The position numbers were made by a program, and so were the translations under genes. This document shows positions 5,841 to 7,382 of a stretch of DNA of 7,382 nt, piece by piece. The notes below the pieces were generated by a model. The model was not told where the DNA came from. It did not search any database and saw only the letters and a list, made by a program, of their open reading frames with translations. How positions within the stretch are numbered: position 1 is the stretch's first letter; the number at the start of each line of letters is the position of its first letter. The stretch comes from Mobilitalea sp. (GTDB lineage: Bacteria; Bacillota_A; Clostridia; Lachnospirales; Lachnospiraceae): assembly GCA_029974875.1 (NCBI GenBank), contig JARKQP010000623.1:1-7382 (forward strand). The letters run 5' to 3'.

Positions 5841-6558
5841 AATTTTTAACTATGAAGTAAGACGGCTTTTGTGGAACAAGGTATTCATCGGCATCCTCAT
5901 AATCGGATTGTGCTATGGATGGATGACCTTAATAGGGGATGTGATTTCCGGGATTGCCTATACTGCTCCTTTTTCAGCCTGGAGCTTTGGCTACTATCTC
6001 TCCAGAATTGTACCGGTTCTCTGCATCGCAGAATTATTCTTCCTGACATTTTTTGTTTCTGACCAGGAAAGGAAGGTGGCAGCTATCACCGGCACCACGC
6101 CGGTGGATCCGGGAAGGTACGCAATGACACGGATGGGTGCGGTCTGCTTGGGCAGCTTGATTTTTATGGGCTGTATTACCGTTCTCGGCCTTTGGTTTTA
6201 CTGGTCCTTCTTTCGGGAGGTGCCCAGCGTGGAATTGCTGCTGTCCGCGGCTATGACCCTTTTGCCTGTGACGGTGTTCTGCCTCGGAGCGGGATGGTTT
6301 GCCGGAAGCATGAAGGGTGGACTAATTTATCTAGCCATGGGCTTGCTGACGCTGCTCTGTGTACTGCCACTACCCCGGGCAATGGATTTTTCACTTAGCA
6401 GTTTTTTTGCCGAATACCCCAAAAGCCTGCAGGTATTAGATCCTGCACTTTCAGTACCGGTGGATGTGATGGCTGGAAGGGCAGCATATCTGGGGATAGG
6501 AATTATCCTCTTTGGAATCGGGCAGCGAAAGAGGGATAAGAAGAACAGGGACAGCTGA
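5833..6558 (+). CDS. ABC-2-type permease, second membrane subunit
   Basis: A 241-residue integral membrane protein with about six predicted helices (roughly 15-36, 55-76, 102-123, 134-155, 161-180, 214-230). A short amphipathic N-terminus, KIFNYEVRRLLWNK, resembles the start of the permease domain in the upstream fusion (LFWLELRRLFRERL), which suggests the two form a heterodimeric pore. The cytoplasmic loop SDQERKVAAITGTTPVDPGR is like the coupling loop of ABC-2 permeases. The tail is strongly basic (QRKRDKKNRDS) and cytoplasmic. It uses a TTG start supported by AAGGAGG; the start overlaps the previous gene by 8 bases. Unlike its partner, it has no peptidase domain. It is the last gene of the operon and is followed by a strong terminator. 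Confidence 0.85.
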   Translation: MIKIFNYEVRRLLWNKVFIGILIIGLCYGWMTLIGDVISGIAYTAPFSAWSFGYYLSRIVPVLCIAELFFLTFFVSDQERKVAAITGTTPVDPGRYAMTRMGAVCLGSLIFMGCITVLGLWFYWSFFREVPSVELLLSAAMTLLPVTVFCLGAGWFAGSMKGGLIYLAMGLLTLLCVLPLPRAMDFSLSSFFAEYPKSLQVLDPALSVPVDVMAGRAAYLGIGIILFGIGQRKRDKKNRDS

Positions 6559-6585
6559 TAGGGAGCCTGCTTCAATAATGAAAAG

Positions 6586-6636
6586 AAACACCTGATACCC
6601 GAGAGTTTAAGCTCCGGTTATCAGGTGTTTTCTATA
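6586..6636. terminator. Intrinsic terminator of the ABC operon, probably bidirectional
   Basis: AAACACCTGATA (6586-6597) and TATCAGGTGTTT (6619-6630) form a perfect 12-bp stem with a partly paired 21-base loop, followed by TCTAT after the run of four T. On the minus strand the stem ends in GTTTCTTTTC, so it can also end the convergent 89-residue gene. Confidence 0.85.
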
Positions 6637-6662
6637 CAAGAGTGCTTGACGTGGGAATAATT

Positions 6663-6932
6663 TCAGGTAGCTTTCTCATAGCATTTTAAAAGAAATTTCT
6701 CCTTCACAGGGGGATTTTGGCTTGGCTGCATTAATTCCTTAAACCTGTGTGTCAGATCCATTACTGCAACGGAGTGATAATCCAGGTGGCTGTTAATGCG
6801 CAGAAAACCGGTGGACTGGAAGGTAGCGCCTTTGTTAAGGAGCTCATTTTGCTTTTTTCTGCTCCGGAGGATATGGTGCCAATGCCATTCAATCCGGGCT
6901 GATAGTATTGTTAGTCTTATGTTTAAACACAT
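6663..6932 (-). CDS. Small conserved-looking protein of unknown function (89 aa)
   Basis: An 89-residue, basic, soluble protein, MCLNIRLTILSARIEWHWHH..., that I do not recognise. The gene is convincing: AAAGGAGG lies 8 bases before the ATG, and a near-consensus promoter with two operator palindromes lies upstream. The first ~40 residues look helical, with a WHWHH cluster and a basic patch RSRKKQ. A second histidine-containing segment follows, HLDYHSVAVMDLTHRFKEL. It has no signal peptide, membrane segment or cysteine pair. Several histidines spaced along helices could bind a metal, but this is speculation. It converges with the ABC operon and shares its terminator. Its regulation implies a ligand-responsive repressor, perhaps encoded outside the window. 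Confidence 0.75.
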   Translation of the reverse strand: MCLNIRLTILSARIEWHWHHILRSRKKQNELLNKGATFQSTGFLRINSHLDYHSVAVMDLTHRFKELMQPSQNPPVKEKFLLKCYEKAT

Positions 6933-6949
6933 AAAATTGTCCTCCTTTG

Positions 6950-6966
6950 TAACTCTATTAGAGTTA
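6950..6966. promoter_or_regulatory. Operator palindrome 1 (TAACTCTA-T-TAGAGTTA)
   Basis: A perfect 8-1-8 palindrome between the promoter and the ribosome binding site of the 89-residue gene, the size of a TetR/MarR-type operator. Lying just downstream of the expected transcription start, it would block transcription when bound. Confidence 0.65.
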
Positions 6967-6969
6967 TAT

Positions 6970-6986
6970 TAAATCGAATAGAGTTA
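6970..6986. promoter_or_regulatory. Operator palindrome 2, imperfect (TAAATCGA-A-TAGAGTTA)
   Basis: The right half matches palindrome 1 exactly; the left half matches at 6 of 8 bases. It begins exactly 20 bp from palindrome 1, about two helical turns, so two dimers could bind the same DNA face. It lies directly beside the -10 box at the expected transcription start. Confidence 0.55.
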
Positions 6987-6990
6987 GTAT

Positions 6991-7019
6991 ATCATAGGGA
7001 TAATGTCGAAATACGTCAA
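6991..7019 (-). promoter_or_regulatory. Sigma-A-type promoter of the 89-residue gene
   Basis: On the minus strand, TTGACG (7019-7014, 5 of 6) and TATGAT (6996-6991, 5 of 6) are separated by exactly 17 bases. This is the best promoter in the window. Transcription should start near 6984, inside operator 2. Confidence 0.7.
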
Positions 7020-7035
7020 ATAGTGCAAAAGTAAT

Positions 7036-7058
7036 AAAAAAATCCAAAGTATTTCGGA
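7036..7058 (-). terminator. Terminator of the XRE regulator gene
   Basis: On the minus strand, TCCGAA-ATAC-TTTGGA (7058-7043; one G-U pair) is followed by seven T. It lies 40 bases past the XRE stop and just before the promoter of the next minus-strand gene, which makes the latter a separate transcription unit. Confidence 0.6.
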
Positions 7059-7098
7059 GGACAACGGGACATTTTTTTTTCTTACGGATTCTGGCAGA

Positions 7099-7382
7099 TT
7101 ATTTTGATTTGGCTTCCATAACCATTGCACCTATCACTGTAAAAATCCTTTTCTGGTCTTCCTGTGATAAACTGCTTAATTCATCTGCAAACTTTGAAGC
7201 CTGGATTTTATACCCGGTCTTTATAACATCAATGAATATTTCGTCCGCTGATACCTCCAGGTTATTAATAATAGCTACCAAAGTCTTGACACTGGGTGTT
7301 TTCACTCCGCGTTCAACGGCTGACAAATAGTTTGGCGTAAGGGCTACAATTTCTGCAAACTTTTCCTGCGTATATCCCTTTG
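7099..7382 (-). CDS. XRE-family HTH transcriptional regulator (5' partial)
   Basis: The frame is open from the right edge of the window, so the start lies beyond it; 93 codons plus the stop are visible. The first part is a Cro/C1-type HTH: GYTQEKFAEIVALTPNYLSA followed by VERGVKTPSVKTLVAIINNL and the usual end EVSADEIF. Only helix 1 seems to be missing. An internal TTG at 7324-7326 falls inside the HTH and is not a start. The C-terminal ~40 residues (SKFADELSSLSQEDQKRIFTVIGAMVMEAK) form the short helical tail common in stand-alone clostridial XRE regulators of about 100-110 residues. Its target is unknown; it lies upstream of the 89-residue gene on the same strand but is separated from it by a terminator. 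Confidence 0.9.
   Translation of the reverse strand, partial: KGYTQEKFAEIVALTPNYLSAVERGVKTPSVKTLVAIINNLEVSADEIFIDVIKTGYKIQASKFADELSSLSQEDQKRIFTVIGAMVMEAKSK

Noticed and set aside
7059..7081. Terminator at the plus-strand T run
   Set aside because: No convincing stem directly precedes the T run and no plus-strand gene ends nearby; the minus-strand hairpin beside it is better supported.

Overview
The window looks like chromosomal DNA from an anaerobic, low-to-moderate-GC Firmicute, probably a clostridium or Lachnospiraceae-like gut organism. The reasons are strong AGGAGG-type ribosome binding sites, TTG starts, a Crp/Fnr regulator, a DUF134 protein, clostridial-type 2[4Fe-4S] proteins and T-rich intrinsic terminators. 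The species cannot be named from the sequence alone.

Left part (1-2550, AT-rich). The window opens inside a Crp/Fnr-family regulator gene (+). Next comes a decayed DUF89/ARMT1-like gene, whose C-terminal third can still be read across frameshifts up to about position 815, and then an intact DUF134 regulator-like protein with a cysteine-rich C-terminus (+). A hairpin separates these from a convergent two-gene operon (-). That operon encodes a small 2[4Fe-4S] ferredoxin translationally coupled to a NapH/Fer4_5-like membrane Fe-S protein, together a plausible membrane electron-transfer module. Its start region carries a perfect 10-bp inverted repeat that overlaps the likely promoter.

Junction (2330-2775). 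This 446-base stretch has no intact gene. It holds the operator/promoter of the redox operon, a minus-strand hairpin with a third competing arm, a possible C-terminal remnant of a lost minus-strand gene, a 15-bp perfect palindrome, and three ACTCCA repeats exactly 33 bp apart leading into the next operon.

Centre (2776-6558, visibly more GC-rich). A tightly overlapping three-gene operon (+) encodes an ABC ATPase, a 735-residue protein joining an ABC-2-like membrane domain to an extracytoplasmic M1-like (gluzincin) zinc peptidase domain, and a second six-helix permease. This is the most interesting system in the window: an ABC transporter with a built-in, membrane-tethered metallopeptidase whose zinc motif is spaced unusually and which lacks an obvious GAMEN motif. 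A strong hairpin terminator follows.

Right part (6559-7382, AT-rich again). An 89-residue protein of unknown function (-) has a near-consensus promoter and two tandem operator palindromes 20 bp apart. The window ends in an XRE-family HTH regulator gene (-), cut by the right edge, with its own terminator. The regulator that binds the tandem operators is not visible in the window.
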